DNA of 64,000 nt from Epiperipatus broadwayi (taxonomy: Eukaryota; Onychophora; Udeonychophora; Euonychophora; Peripatidae), in NCBI GenBank assembly GCA_028023455.1, contig JAQFVV010000063.1, positions 4,643,081 to 4,707,080 on the forward strand. The letters are read 5' to 3'. The notes below the pieces were generated by a model. The model was given only the letters and a program-made list of their open reading frames with translations, ran no database searches and was not told where the DNA came from. Position 1 is the stretch's first letter, and each line of letters starts with the position of its first letter. A program made the position numbers and the translations under genes. Below, piece after piece: positions 10,956 to 21,829 of this stretch.

Positions 10956-11135
10956 ATGTACATTCCTGACAATATAGTATTTTGTGTTGTCGTATCATGC
11001 TACATTGAATACATGAATGTATCAGATGGATTGGTGCCAGTTGATTGCGAAATTTGTTGCCTAAGATTAAATCAGGGAAGAATATTTTCTTTTCAAATGC
11101 AGACCTATGTAGTCCATTCATACTCGACCCTCTAA
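10956..11135 (+). CDS. Hypothetical 59-residue ORF, possible terminal exon, unit 4
   Basis: Carries the Ala to Val change also seen in unit 2, and a silent Arg codon change (AGG to AGA). 3' splice site, stop and AATAAA are kept. Open upstream to 10872. Confidence 0.3.
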   Translation: MYIPDNIVFCVVVSCYIEYMNVSDGLVPVDCEICCLRLNQGRIFSFQMQTYVVHSYSTL

Positions 11136-11522
11136 ATAAATAGTAAACTCATTATTTGCAATCTACTTAAATTTAGAATTAAAGATCAATATAAAAATAT
11201 AAACGTTAAATTTATTCCTCAAAATTTAAATATTATTTTATATGTGCGTAAATAAATATTTTATGTGTTAATTTCGGGCAGTGGCTTTTATTCTTTTATA
11301 TTTAAGATATAAAATTTATACTTTATTATCTCTGCTACTCCACTGAGCTAGTGACTTCGGCTAACGATCTGAATATTTAAATAAAGTGGAATCTTAACAG
11401 CACATATCTGCCTACTTTATACATTTTTCTAGGTTTAAATGCCTAGATGGCACCTTGTAGAGCAGATATTGTTTTTGCGGTTAGATTCGATCTTCACATT
11501 CATTTCGATCGTTATAATATAT

Positions 11523-11978
11523 ATAAATGCCTATGTGTTTGAAAAGGAAGGTTTTTAATAAATGAGTTTACCAGTCCTTACTTATGGATCTGAGACTTGG
11601 ACACTTAATAGTAGAGCAATACAAAGACATCAGACCACTCAAATAAGTATGGAGAGATGCATGTTGGGAGTAATAAGAATAGATCAAAAATGCAATATAT
11701 GGGTAAGATAACATACAGGTGTTACTGACCTTATTGAAAAAATTAAAAGACTGAAGTGGAGTTGGTCTGGGATCATAATAGATGGACAATTGAAATCTTA
11801 AACTGAATTTCAAGAGATTGTAAAAGACCCAGAAAGAGACCACATGTGAGATGGATGGATGAAATAAGTAAGTGTGCAGGGGTGTTGTGGAGAAGAGAAG
11901 CTAAAGATCAGAGAAGTTGGATTGAACTTGGATAGACTTTCATCCTGCAGTGGATTGATAGTGGTTGATGATGATGAA
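11523..11978 (+). pseudogene. RTE-type LINE copy A, 3' part and tail (right half)
   Basis: This continues copy A after the array. It matches the C-terminal region of copy B, including the segment around LTYGSETWTLN, the Trp-rich KWSW stretch and the region coding for RWxDEI, with several stops and frameshifts. It ends in the family's ATG-rich tail (GGTTGATGATGATGA at about 11963-11977), which is how RTE elements usually end. Joining 870 directly to 11523 restores the order seen in copy B (…TTGATACT… followed by …ATGCCTATGTG…) with no more than a base or so gained or lost. The array is therefore an insertion into a pre-existing element. Pseudogene. Confidence 0.88.
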
Positions 11979-11984
11979 GAACAT

Positions 11985-14860
11985 AAAAAATTTATTTATA
12001 AAATTACTTAAGGTATCTAAAATATATGCATGCATGCATTCAAATATGGTTTAATTAATTTAAAACAAAACACCTATATATTTTCATGTGTCATTTAGAG
12101 CTCAGATGAGAATGTAAATAATAAATAAAGCATTTCTAATCATTCTATAGTCCTGAGCATATTTATAACTATGTTAGTAACTCCATAATATGTAGAAGTG
12201 GAAATATTTCTTTATTGCTCTTGTATTTTATGATACTGGAAAAGCCACTGTAATTTAATATCAAAATTTTATCAGTTTTACAAAGTTAATATTTTATTTA
12301 AAATTTACTGCAATATTTAATTCAAATATTTACTAAGCCTGTTACTTTGTCATTATTTTATTAATTTTTTAAAAATTAAATTTATATTTTATTAGTAGTA
12401 ATGAAAGAAGCTGGTGCAAAGGTTTGATTTCTAATTTTAATTTTTCCAATTTTATAAAATAAAAATGATAGTTTGTGAAATGTTGGGTTAAACAGAAATG
12501 ACAACTTAGGTACTATGGTTATTCCAATGCTTTGGTATTTTTAGTCTGTGTTTACATTTAAATATTTTTATGATCACAATAGTTTGATATTTACCCTCAA
12601 TCAGTTTCTGGAATACATTAATGTATAATTATGTGTGGTTTAAATACATACTATATTAATGACTAGACCCTTTATGAAGACTATAATAACCAGTAACTTT
12701 TTGAGCAATGTGATGTTCCTAAATTAGTATTGTTTTCTTGATAAACACCATTTGGGAAGTCAAAGATCAACAGTATCCAAGTGTTAGATACAACTATACA
12801 ATCTGAGATCAATAATGATTTAAATACCAGTACAATTTTAGTTCTTCATAAATGATCCATGGTGTCACTTTTTACTTTGGACTTTTTAGCTGGATAGCCA
12901 GTTTTGTAATGTACAGTTTCATAAGTTGTATTTAAAAAAGAATTCATTCAATATTTGTGGGTCATAATACATTTTAATTTACTACAATATGGGCTAGATC
13001 TCTCTATATATTTACCATTATAATATATTATGCCAGATAGCCTACACCAAATATTTCTCACAAGAGGGTGCCATTAAGCTTCTCTAGCCTAGAATATTTA
13101 TTTTGGGAACTAAATGTTTATTAATGGTGCATATTCAGCTGTTCATTAGTATAAGAGTTAATTATTACCACTAAATCAGGGAGAGAGAGAAATATTCATA
13201 TTCAAATAAACAATTGATAGGCAGACAACAGCAAACAAATGTCAGGCAAATTTAACTATTAATAACAATATTTATTAAAGAAATAAATTAAAAATAAAAG
13301 AAAAGAAAAATGACTTTTATTCATGGATGGTTCGAACTAAGTTAGTTTAAACACTTCAATAAGTTGAGTACAACACTTATTAAATAACTAATAGAATTGG
13401 AGTTAATTTTCATTACCTTTTCTCTCCTTTTAGTTAACTTTTAATACATTACAATATGTATGTATTTTATAAGAAAACTGTTCTTAGATGCTACAGATGT
13501 GCGCATAAACTTTTAAATAACATTAATTGCATCACTGAAAACTGGACATATTTTATTATGCTACTAGCTGAGATGTGCTGAAATTTTCTAACTAGGCTCA
13601 TGTGTTGTGTAAGACCCATAGCATGAAGAAAAGGTAACAAAAATAATGGCCATGGCTAACTCAAGTTAAATATGAGTGACAAATATATAAAAGTCATGGG
13701 AAGCTTTTTCTAAGTTTAACTCAAAATTGGAAAGCAATAAAGAAAGCTTTTTATATATGAAATTATTATTTGATTATATAGCTGGTGTAAAGAATTATTA
13801 TTATTTTCTGATTATTTAAGTTTGACTCATGTAAAAGTAATAATGAATACAACTTAAATGGTAGACAACCTAGATTAAGAGAGGATATATAAAAATAAAC
13901 CTGACAGAAATGTCATTGTCTAATGGCTAAAGCAGAATCTGCCAATATATAGAGGTAATTACAACAATAATTAAAAGGCCCTATGAGTGGTATTTATAAA
14001 TGAATTGTTTATATGCACACACACATACAAGGAAAACATTCACTTTTCTTTTAGACATGTACAACAAGATATCAAGCACAAGGCTGCTAAAACTTTTAAC
14101 ATATTTAAAGCTTATTATACACATATATATTATCTAACCTGCTTCTATCAGTTTTAAAACATTATTTAAGAACAGATATTTAAGAAGAATATTAATCTAG
14201 ATTTGCTTTTAATAACTTAAGAATTATTTTTATTTGCTACAAAAATTTAGGCTTCTAAAAATCATGAAAAGGAAGGAAAGGGAGAGAATCTGTTAACTTG
14301 AGTATAGCAATAACATAATTATTCTATAACTCTATGGTTTTATTTTTAACTGTCAAAACTTTGAAGCAATAATGGTATATATTTAATACGAACTCATAAA
14401 TTATCAAAATATACCAAAAATAATGCATCAATAAAAGAATGAAATTAATAATACAAATACAAAATTGTGTGTCAAATAAATTATATAAAAATTACACTTA
14501 ATATAAAATTACTTGCAGTAAAATATATGCAGAAGTGAATAAATACAAATTAAATCACACACTGGTTTACTAAAATATATAATAAAGAATGTATATCCAG
14601 TAGATCTTTAGCTATGTGTATTGATTATTTGGAAGAAGGACATGCTATTTTAGGTTGACATCTTTCCATAGTCTTTTTCTTGTTAGGTGTAGGTTGAGAA
14701 ATGCTTCTGTGATAAAGTTGGCAGTTGGAAAGTTGCTTTTCTAGCAAATTTCAATCATGCTGAAGAATGAGTTTAATACTCGGAGTGAGAAGATTATTTT
14801 TTGAAGTGGCTAGTGATGCATATTAGCAAACAACACACGTGGGAGTGTTTGAAAGTTCAT
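11985..14860. other. AT-rich DNA without recognisable genes
   Basis: No supported gene, RNA or repeat of note. Short runs of TGCATGCATG (about 12025) and GAGAGAGA (about 13183), otherwise scattered A/T-rich sequence with no long open frame on either strand. Confidence 0.6.
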
Positions 14861-14875
14861 TTTATCAATGACACT

Positions 14876-15040
14876 CAGGGCCGGCGGAAGCGGGCATGCG
14901 ACGCATGCTAGGCATGCGGGCGCTGGCAGAAGGAGGCGCCATCACTGAGAGATTAGCATCTGAAAAAGAAGGCGTCATCCCTGACAGGGGCACCAAAATC
15001 AAATTTGCATGCGGGCGCCTAGTACCCAGCGCCGGCTCTG
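14876..15040. mobile_element. hAT-type MITE, 165 bp, with 8-bp target duplication
   Basis: A GC-rich island in AT-rich DNA. It begins CAGGGCCGGCGG and ends GCGCCGGCTCTG, so its ends are inverted repeats of the CAGRGCCGGC type common in hAT non-autonomous elements. It is flanked by a perfect 8-bp duplication, ATGACACT, at 14868-14875 and 15041-15048. The interior has GCATGC and GGGCGC runs repeated in both orientations. It has no coding capacity. The 60-codon open frame on the minus strand across it is a by-product of the GC-rich sequence. Confidence 0.92.
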
Positions 15041-15599
15041 ATGACACTTATAACAGGTGGTAGTGCATACAGTCTGTAGAGTTGTAAACAGAATAATTGC
15101 AGAATACTAATGCAGAATAATCTTGAAAACCAACAATTGTGTAATCCTCTTCAAGAATCATAACTGCAGAAAGAGGGTGAGTAACTGAGTCTCTGAGTCA
15201 GAGTGACCATAAATAATTTTCTATAGGTTTTTAAGTTCACTATTCATTGTTCTATTTACACAGGAATTTTTTAATTCCAAGTTAATTACTTTAATTAAAA
15301 GATTTACCTATGACAATTCTTAATGCAATAAACCTATATACTTTTGTTGGATTCTTTATCACTAGAGAGATTAAAAGTAACATTTTACAGATTAAAAATT
15401 GTCTTTAAATATTATAAAATTTTATATAGAAAGTTAACAAAAATTCGTTACAAAGTTAATTTTTCTTGTTCATAAAATTATTTCATGAAATACCATCTAA
15501 TAAAAAACCCTTTACAATTCATGTGTACATGATATATATTATATCGCAATCATTAAAATACAACTTGAATAACAAAAAAATCCAATTTGACTGAATATT

Positions 15600-16260
15600 A
15601 AAAATTAGCTGGACCAATTGACATACATATTAATTTTAGATCTGATACACTCTTAATGCTGTTACAGTAAATAATACACACTCCCACTTCAGTACATGAC
15701 AATACAATCAATAAAATTAATTTGTTTGAATCATAATAAAAACAATAAAAGTAATTGGATTGATTATGTTTTAGCTCTCTGTCATAAGTATTGTAGAATA
15801 TCTCATTATATACAAAAAAAAAAAAAAAAACAATAGAAAAATTATTACATTTTCCTATTACAGTATTGTCACATACTGAGGGGGGAGTGTGTATTAATTA
15901 CCGTAATCGTATTTAAAAGTGATTGTGTTTAATGTTATATGCATTAGTGTTGTGAATCACTTTGTTACATGTAGATTGTTCAATGTTTATTACTACGTTA
16001 AAAAAAAAAACAAGCACTAAGAATAAATTTCTTTACTTTGTCAATAAAAATTAATCTATTTGATTACTATACAAACGATAAAAATAATTAGATTGACCAA
16101 TGGGAAAGTGATTTCATTTTTCTATTAAAGTAAGGACATATACTGAGGTGGAGGTGTGTATTATTTACGTAATGCAACAGCTTTTAAATATGCTCGTGTT
16201 TAATGTTATATATATATATATTCATATTGTGAATTATTTTATTATATATATATTATTTAT
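15600..16260. repeat. Three related ~200-bp segments, one inverted
   Basis: A diverged motif around CATACTGAGG…GTGTGTATTA…TGTTTAATGTTATA occurs at about 15860-15960 and 16130-16230 on the plus strand, and in reverse complement at about 15640-15705 (ACACACTCCCACTTCAGTAC). The neighbouring bases also match, so the region is two direct copies and one inverted copy of an unclassified element. No coding potential. Confidence 0.55.
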
Positions 16261-16499
16261 GTGGATGTAATTTTTTTTGCTTTTGCTATTAAAACACATA
16301 AATTAAAATAGTGTATATACATTAATAACAGAAAAAAAAAGTATCTTCATAGATGTTATACAATATAACAATAACAGCACTAAAATAGAAATAAATAAAC
16401 TATTTTCAGCATGCTACTATATATATATATGGTTAAGAACAATTTACATTTATTATTTTTTTAGAATGATAAATTGTTACATTTTCATTTACCATTGTC

Positions 16500-17215
16500 A
16501 ACTGAGGTTTAAAGTTTATATCTGCGCTAGAGATAATTTCTAGTTTCGAAAATGATTAGTAATAATCATTATTGTATTGATCTGAAATGGATGGCGTCGG
16601 AGTTGTGAGTGGAGGAAGTTTGGCAATGATAAATGAAAATGTAACAATTTACTGTAGATAAATATTTTGTATATATATATATATGAGAGATAGTGACCTG
16701 GGCAAAGTGATGAGTGCTGGTTCAGCACGAAATGCATCTTGGAGGTCATTTGTCTTTTATTATATCTTTATTTAAGTGAATTTAAAAAGAATGGGAAAGT
16801 ATGGATGTGTTTATTATATCTATAAAGATATTACATACGGGACAGAGAAAGGTGAATAACTCAGTATGTGTAAATTAAAAAAATCAGATATATTAATCTT
16901 TAACTGAGGTTTAAAGTTTATATCTGTGCTAGAGATAATCTCTAGTTTCGAAAATGATTAGTAATAATCATTAGGGTATTTATCTGAAATGGATGGCGTC
17001 AAAGCTGTGAGTGGAGAAAGTTTGACAATGGTAAATGAAAATGTAACAATTTACTCTGGATAAATACTTTGCATATAATAAAGATATATACGAGAGATAG
17101 TGACCTGGCCAACTGATGAGTGCTGTTTCAGCAGGAAATGCATCTTGGAGGTCATTTCTCTTTAATTATATCTTTATTTAAGTGAATTTAAAAAGAATGG
17201 GGAAGTATGGAGGTG
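16500..17215. repeat. Tandem duplication of a ~400-bp foldback-related segment
   Basis: 16503-16815 recurs at 16903-17220 with about 90 percent agreement by eye. Both contain GAGGTTTAAAGTTTATATCTG, the near-palindrome AATGATTAGTAATAATCATT, GTGAGTGGA(G)GAAAGTTTG-like sequence, and a block with GAGTGCTG(G)TTCAGCA followed by GGAGGTCATTT(G/C)TCTTT. Relatives lie at 31975-32030 (reverse) and 47340-47660. The GCTGGTTCAGCA block is shared with the separate foldback family at 36.1 and 46.2 kb. Confidence 0.65.
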
Positions 17216-17529
17216 TTTATTATATCTATAGAATGATAACAGAAATCCAAAATAGTTTACTTATATTAATAAAAAATGCCACATTTTTTTTAAAGTTTTT
17301 TTATATATATTATTATTATTTGGCATTTACAAAAATGCTTTTATTTTTTAAACTATTGTTTAATTTTATTCAATAGACTAAAATAATACCAAAAATATTA
17401 TAATTATTTAATAAAGATATATATATATATACACATAATAAAAATACTTGTTACTACATGTAATGAATTAAAACTGGATTTTTTCCAACTGTTTTTCAAA
17501 ATTGGCATTAATAGCAATGATAAAAATTT

Positions 17530-17960
17530 ATTTTATTTCAGAGCAAGCTATTATAAACTTGAGAACTCAATGAACACACTAGATAATAATGCTTTTCTCC
17601 CCGAGACTTATTTCTTACCGTTAGCTCATTTCAATCTAATTATTCCTATTAAAGAAGGCTATTAATCAAAAAACTCGTCTGGGATTAAAAAAAACCACTA
17701 CCGATAGCGCCCAATAATTATGAAAGCTTGCATATGGTATAGAGTGATAAATTGATCATCCCCTTTTCATGCATAAAGAAATATTATGAAATTGAATTTT
17801 TTGCATATCATGTTTCCGATGCTGTCTATTAGCCAATATAATTATAATTATTACATAACTATAAATTATTCTTTCTTTTTTGAGTTATGTGACTGTCAGC
17901 TTTATTATTGCTAGCATGCTTTCTATATATTTTTAAATAGCTCATTAATAACGACATTTC
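17530..17960. other. Complex non-repetitive segment, possible regulatory element
   Basis: Base composition and complexity rise here. The stretch holds many motif-like words: GGGATTA, CATATG, GCTAATTGATCA-like and ATGCATAAAG, TTTGCATATCATG and several TAAT cores. No open frame of note. It looks more like conserved enhancer DNA than repeat or exon, but this can only be decided by comparison with related genomes. Confidence 0.3.
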
Positions 17961-20060
17961 CACTAATGTTAAGATCTCTAGAGTCATATTACTATAAGCT
18001 ATAAATATGATATACATGGTATATCAAAAGTATGCTGCATAATAAAAAACTGAACATTTAAAAATGTACCTTTTCTGTGTATGTGTTCATTAAATTCCTG
18101 TTATTAGTAAGTTGACATTTAACTTTTAATTAATTGTTTGATGCATGTTTGTGTTTCTTTTATCTTATGCTTTTTATTTACATGTATTTGTGAAGAAATT
18201 TGCATAGAATATTATGCCTATATTTATTAGCATGATGTTTTTAAAAATAAAAAGTTTTAAAAAAATTGTAAATTACCAATGTGCAATTGTGATCATATAA
18301 ACTTGCACAATTGTCCTAGTTTGAATATTACAATACCTTGCAAAATTTATTACTATTTGAAATGCAAAGATTAAAATAATATTAAGCAGCTTATTAAAAT
18401 TAATTGTAATATAAAAAATATATTTAAGTTACTAGAACACTAATTTCTATCTTTTTTAAAGCTCAAAATCCCAAAAGCAAATGATACGATGCTTAACTCT
18501 TACTCAGCTCTATCTGCTAATCAATGTTAATGGCTTTAGGTCACTCAAAATTGGCTAATTTTTGAGCTATGGTACAGTTTTTACACTTGTTTTAAAACTT
18601 ACAAAAACTCCCATAAGATGCTGCCCTCTCTTGAATTATTTTACAAGTAAAAAAATTAATATATGTGATGTTGAAAGTCTCACAAAAGGAGAGGGCAGTC
18701 CATTCTAAATGCTGATTGGCTGCTGATTATTTAGTAAAAAAAGATCATCAATAAATAATTTTCACCTGAAAATATATGTTCTAGAATGTTTTTTTAAAAT
18801 TATTTTTTGTACATATTATAAATTATTTTCATAAAATATGCTGAAAATATAGTTATTTTACAAAAATAGTAAGATTTTATTAAAAAATTGTATACTTTAC
18901 ATGAACATAAATTGGAAAAGAAACCAGTGAATAGCAACAATTTTGACATTCTGTCAAAAGTTTAAATTGCACCAAGATGTTTATTTGATTTAAAAAAAAA
19001 TAATGTTTTAGAATATTTTTTTGGCATTTATTTACATATTATAATGTATTTTGGTAAAATATGCTGAAAATATAATTATTTTTAGAAAAATGGGAAGATT
19101 TTATTAAAAAATTCTTAACCTTTATAATAACGTAAATTGGAGAAGGAAATCAATGACGTTTGCATCACTTGTAATTTGCTACGATCTTTTTTTTAATTTT
19201 TCCCGCTAGCGAATATTCTTATAATTATAAATAAAAATTCATTTTTGAAAAAACTTTCATTTACTTTCATAACCTGATAAATTATTAAAATACTTTTTAC
19301 AAATGAAACTAAAATGAATATAATATTAAAGCATGAATATATCTTTATGGCTGAGTTTGTTAATTGACTAATCAAACTTTAGAATTTTTAATACACTCAT
19401 CCAATAGTAAATTGTACAATTAATAGCAGTTCAATGGTTTAAGTGACCTCTCTCCAACAAGAAACAAAATCCTGTTTGTTAAAACAACTATTTAAATCAC
19501 AATGCATGAATCTATGCCATTTATTTTTTATGAGCTTCTTATTTGCATAAATTATCACTTCACGATAAAAAATATTCAAAACTTACATGATAAGAGACCA
19601 TTAGATTTACAGTTTATATAATTTTAAGTATATAACAATTTAAAAAAAATAAGGCTGCAATTTAATACATTTATGATCGAAAAAAATTTAATTTATTATT
19701 ATTACCAACATATGTCCCCAGCTCATGGAAAGGCCATCATAATTAATTGATTGCTTTAACAAACTTCAGTCATGCATGATATTACTGTGGGCTGTGAACT
19801 ACACAATATCAAACTACACAAAAATTAAATGTAAATAAAGTACCATAGCATCTATTTTTTTTGTTCACTAAATATCACATTTCAAAGATGAATTTATGCA
19901 CTGTAATCACATTTTGTTCATTATTTAAATAATATTTTATACATAATATACCTATTCAGTTCTGTACTGAAGTCAAAGCACATTTTTTCCAAGGGTGTTT
20001 TTCTTGAAAAAGGTTTATTTCAATACCATATTTTATTAAATCCAGAAATGAACCCAGCCT
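17960..20060. other. AT-rich DNA with one diverged direct duplication
   Basis: No gene seen. 18776-18925 and 18998-19145 are diverged direct copies, both with AAATATGCTGAAAATATA followed by AAGATTTTATTAAAAAATT. CCCTCTC and GAGAGGG at about 18626 and 18691 form a weak hairpin pair. The rest is unremarkable. Confidence 0.5.
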
Positions 20061-20124
20061 ATGGAAAGGCTGTCATATATTTTTTTAATTGGTTGCTTTA
20101 ATAAATCACTTTTTTTACATAAAA

Positions 20125-20400
20125 TGCTTTTACATTCAAATATCAGCCTTTCAAGCTAATTGTGCAAACACTTTGCGAGTGTTAATAATAAATGAATACT
20201 TTCTCACCAATACAAGATATAGTATTTATGCAGGAGTAAAAGGAATCCTCTTATCCCTCCAACTCAAATATTTATATATGAGCAAATCTGAAGTACTGGC
20301 AAAGAAAGCGTGATGATCGAAACAGTCACTTTAAATTACTCCATAAAGCGTTTGCACAATTAGCTTGGAAGGCTGATATTCGAATGTAAATACAATTGTG
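20125..20400. repeat. Foldback element with ~55-bp arms
   Basis: The left arm at about 20128-20182 (ACATTCAAATATCAGCC, then AGCTAATTGTGCAAACACTT) returns as its reverse complement at about 20341-20390 (GCGTTTGCACAATTAGCTTG, then GGCTGATATTCGAATGT). The ~155-base loop is not palindromic. A small MITE or its remnant. The 74-codon open frame across the left arm is not convincing. Confidence 0.65.
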
Positions 20401-20581
20401 TACAGATGCTATATAAAAATAAATACTTATTTATATAAAATGTTTTGTAAAAAAATGATTATGCTTTATTAATAGCAGAACAAATATTTTTTTTCTTTGA
20501 AAAATACACCCTCTAACAATGAAATGTTTAAGTTGAATATCATGTGACAATGTTACAGACATTTAGAGATTTTATATATAA

Positions 20582-20583
<2 letters not shown>

Positions 20584-20643
<60 letters not shown>
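20584..20643. repeat. (ATT)n microsatellite
   Basis: About twenty ATT repeats. The Tyr-rich open frame across it is a translation of the repeat. Confidence 0.9.
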
Positions 20644-21820
20644 TATCACTAATTATATTGTTATATTTATTTTTGTTTATGAATATTTATAAGCTTTTAT
20701 ACTTTTTATCACATGCATTGCATACTGAATATACAAAAAAGATAAGACATAAAAAAATAATATTATATTTTTTTGATAATTAAAGCATGTACTCACACAA
20801 ATAATGATTGTAAAAAATGCCATATTTGAAAGAGAAAATTTCAATTGATTTTTGTTCAAAGAAATTTGAAGTCATTACATAATGAAAGAGATATTTAAAT
20901 ATAAAGTAAAGCTGCATTATTTAAGTAGCTTCATGGATAATGGTAGTGCTTTTATAGTCATAACCATAATGTGGGATCTGAGTTCAGGCTAAATGAACTT
21001 TTACTTTTTTTTTGTAAATTTAAATAGTCATAGATAGACAACCAATAATCAATCTAACTAACCTCAAACAAAAATCAATATACAGCTATCTAAGTATCCT
21101 AGAAGATAATGGTTACAAAGGTGTTTATATATTAATCACATAAGTATAATGCACTGACAGTTAAAATAAAAAATATAATTGAAATGATCTTTAATTGATG
21201 TTGGAAAAGATGAGGTTTTTTTGAATGTGGCTTCCATGTTTGTTATGTATTAAATTATGACAAATTGTATAGATATTACAAAAATAATTTAATTGACTTC
21301 TAAATAAGTAAATTTAAATTTATATTTAACAAATTTGAATATTTAAAAATATAATTTAATTCAAATAAATTATATTTAAGAAACCTATTTGCAACCAACA
21401 TTAATAAAAAAAACCCATTATAATATCACACGAAGCAGGAAAGTTTTGTTGAGAAATCTTTTGATCTATTACTAAACAGGAGTGAATTATGCCAAGCATA
21501 TATTTTTTTTAGCATACTAAAAATAGTTTCGCAAATGAAATATGTTTAGTACACACAAAATGATTCTAAATTGCTTTCAATAAAAAATTAAAATAAATAT
21601 TTATACGCATAAGAAACCCAGATGCTTTTTTTAAAAAAAACAACAACAAACAAACAAAATATATTAATATCGATTCAGTCAAGCAGAAACTGACTTATGA
21701 TTTAGACAAGTGAAGGATAAAATATCTTAAAAATAAAATTTAAATTAAAGAGAATAAAAGATAATTTTGAAGAACTAAAATAGCAAACATTAATTTTAAT
21801 TTGTTAATGCATTAAACGAT
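20644..21820. other. AT-rich DNA without recognisable features
   Basis: I see no gene, RNA or transposon. There is simple sequence near 21640 (AACAACAACAAACAAAC) and a short (AT)n run next to the tail of RTE copy B. Confidence 0.6.
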
Positions 21821-21829
21821 ATATATATA

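Larger units (their letters stand above)
871..11518 (+). repeat. Head-to-tail array of a 2.84-kb unit inserted in an RTE element
   Basis: Three complete units (2840, 2837 and 2836 bp) and a fourth of 2135 bp lie in direct orientation. They are nearly identical apart from single-base changes and poly-A/T length changes. The array is bounded by the direct repeat TAATATAT at 863-870 and 11515-11522. Its ends form an imperfect inverted repeat: TATATTGTAACGAT at 866-879 against the reverse complement of 11508-11521, 13 of 14 matching. Both are AT-rich, so chance is not excluded. Each unit carries a promoter-like block and splice-like signals (listed separately). I see no transposase, reverse transcriptase or replication protein. 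Possible natures: a non-autonomous element that integrates as a concatemer, integration of a circular multimer, or a satellite with a transcription unit. Confidence 0.93.
9384..11518 (+). repeat. Array unit 4, cut short
   Basis: Fourth unit. It lacks the last ~700 bases of the unit and ends at a position where units 1-3 read GATCATTATAAT and this one reads GATCGTTATAAT, which pairs with the array's left end as an inverted repeat. Promoter block and both small ORFs are kept. It has lost more CpG sites than the others (for example CACATATC at about 11401 for CGCGTATC). Confidence 0.9.

Noticed and set aside
5209-11135. The 87-codon frame in units 2-4 as a full protein with a signal peptide
   Set aside because: Its first 27 codons lie across a pyrimidine tract and 3' splice site, and unit 1 has a frameshift there. 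Only the part from the ATG after the splice site was kept as a tentative ORF.
20544-20859. Tyr/Ile-rich membrane-like ORFs
   Set aside because: Low-complexity translation of the (ATT)n microsatellite and its flanks.
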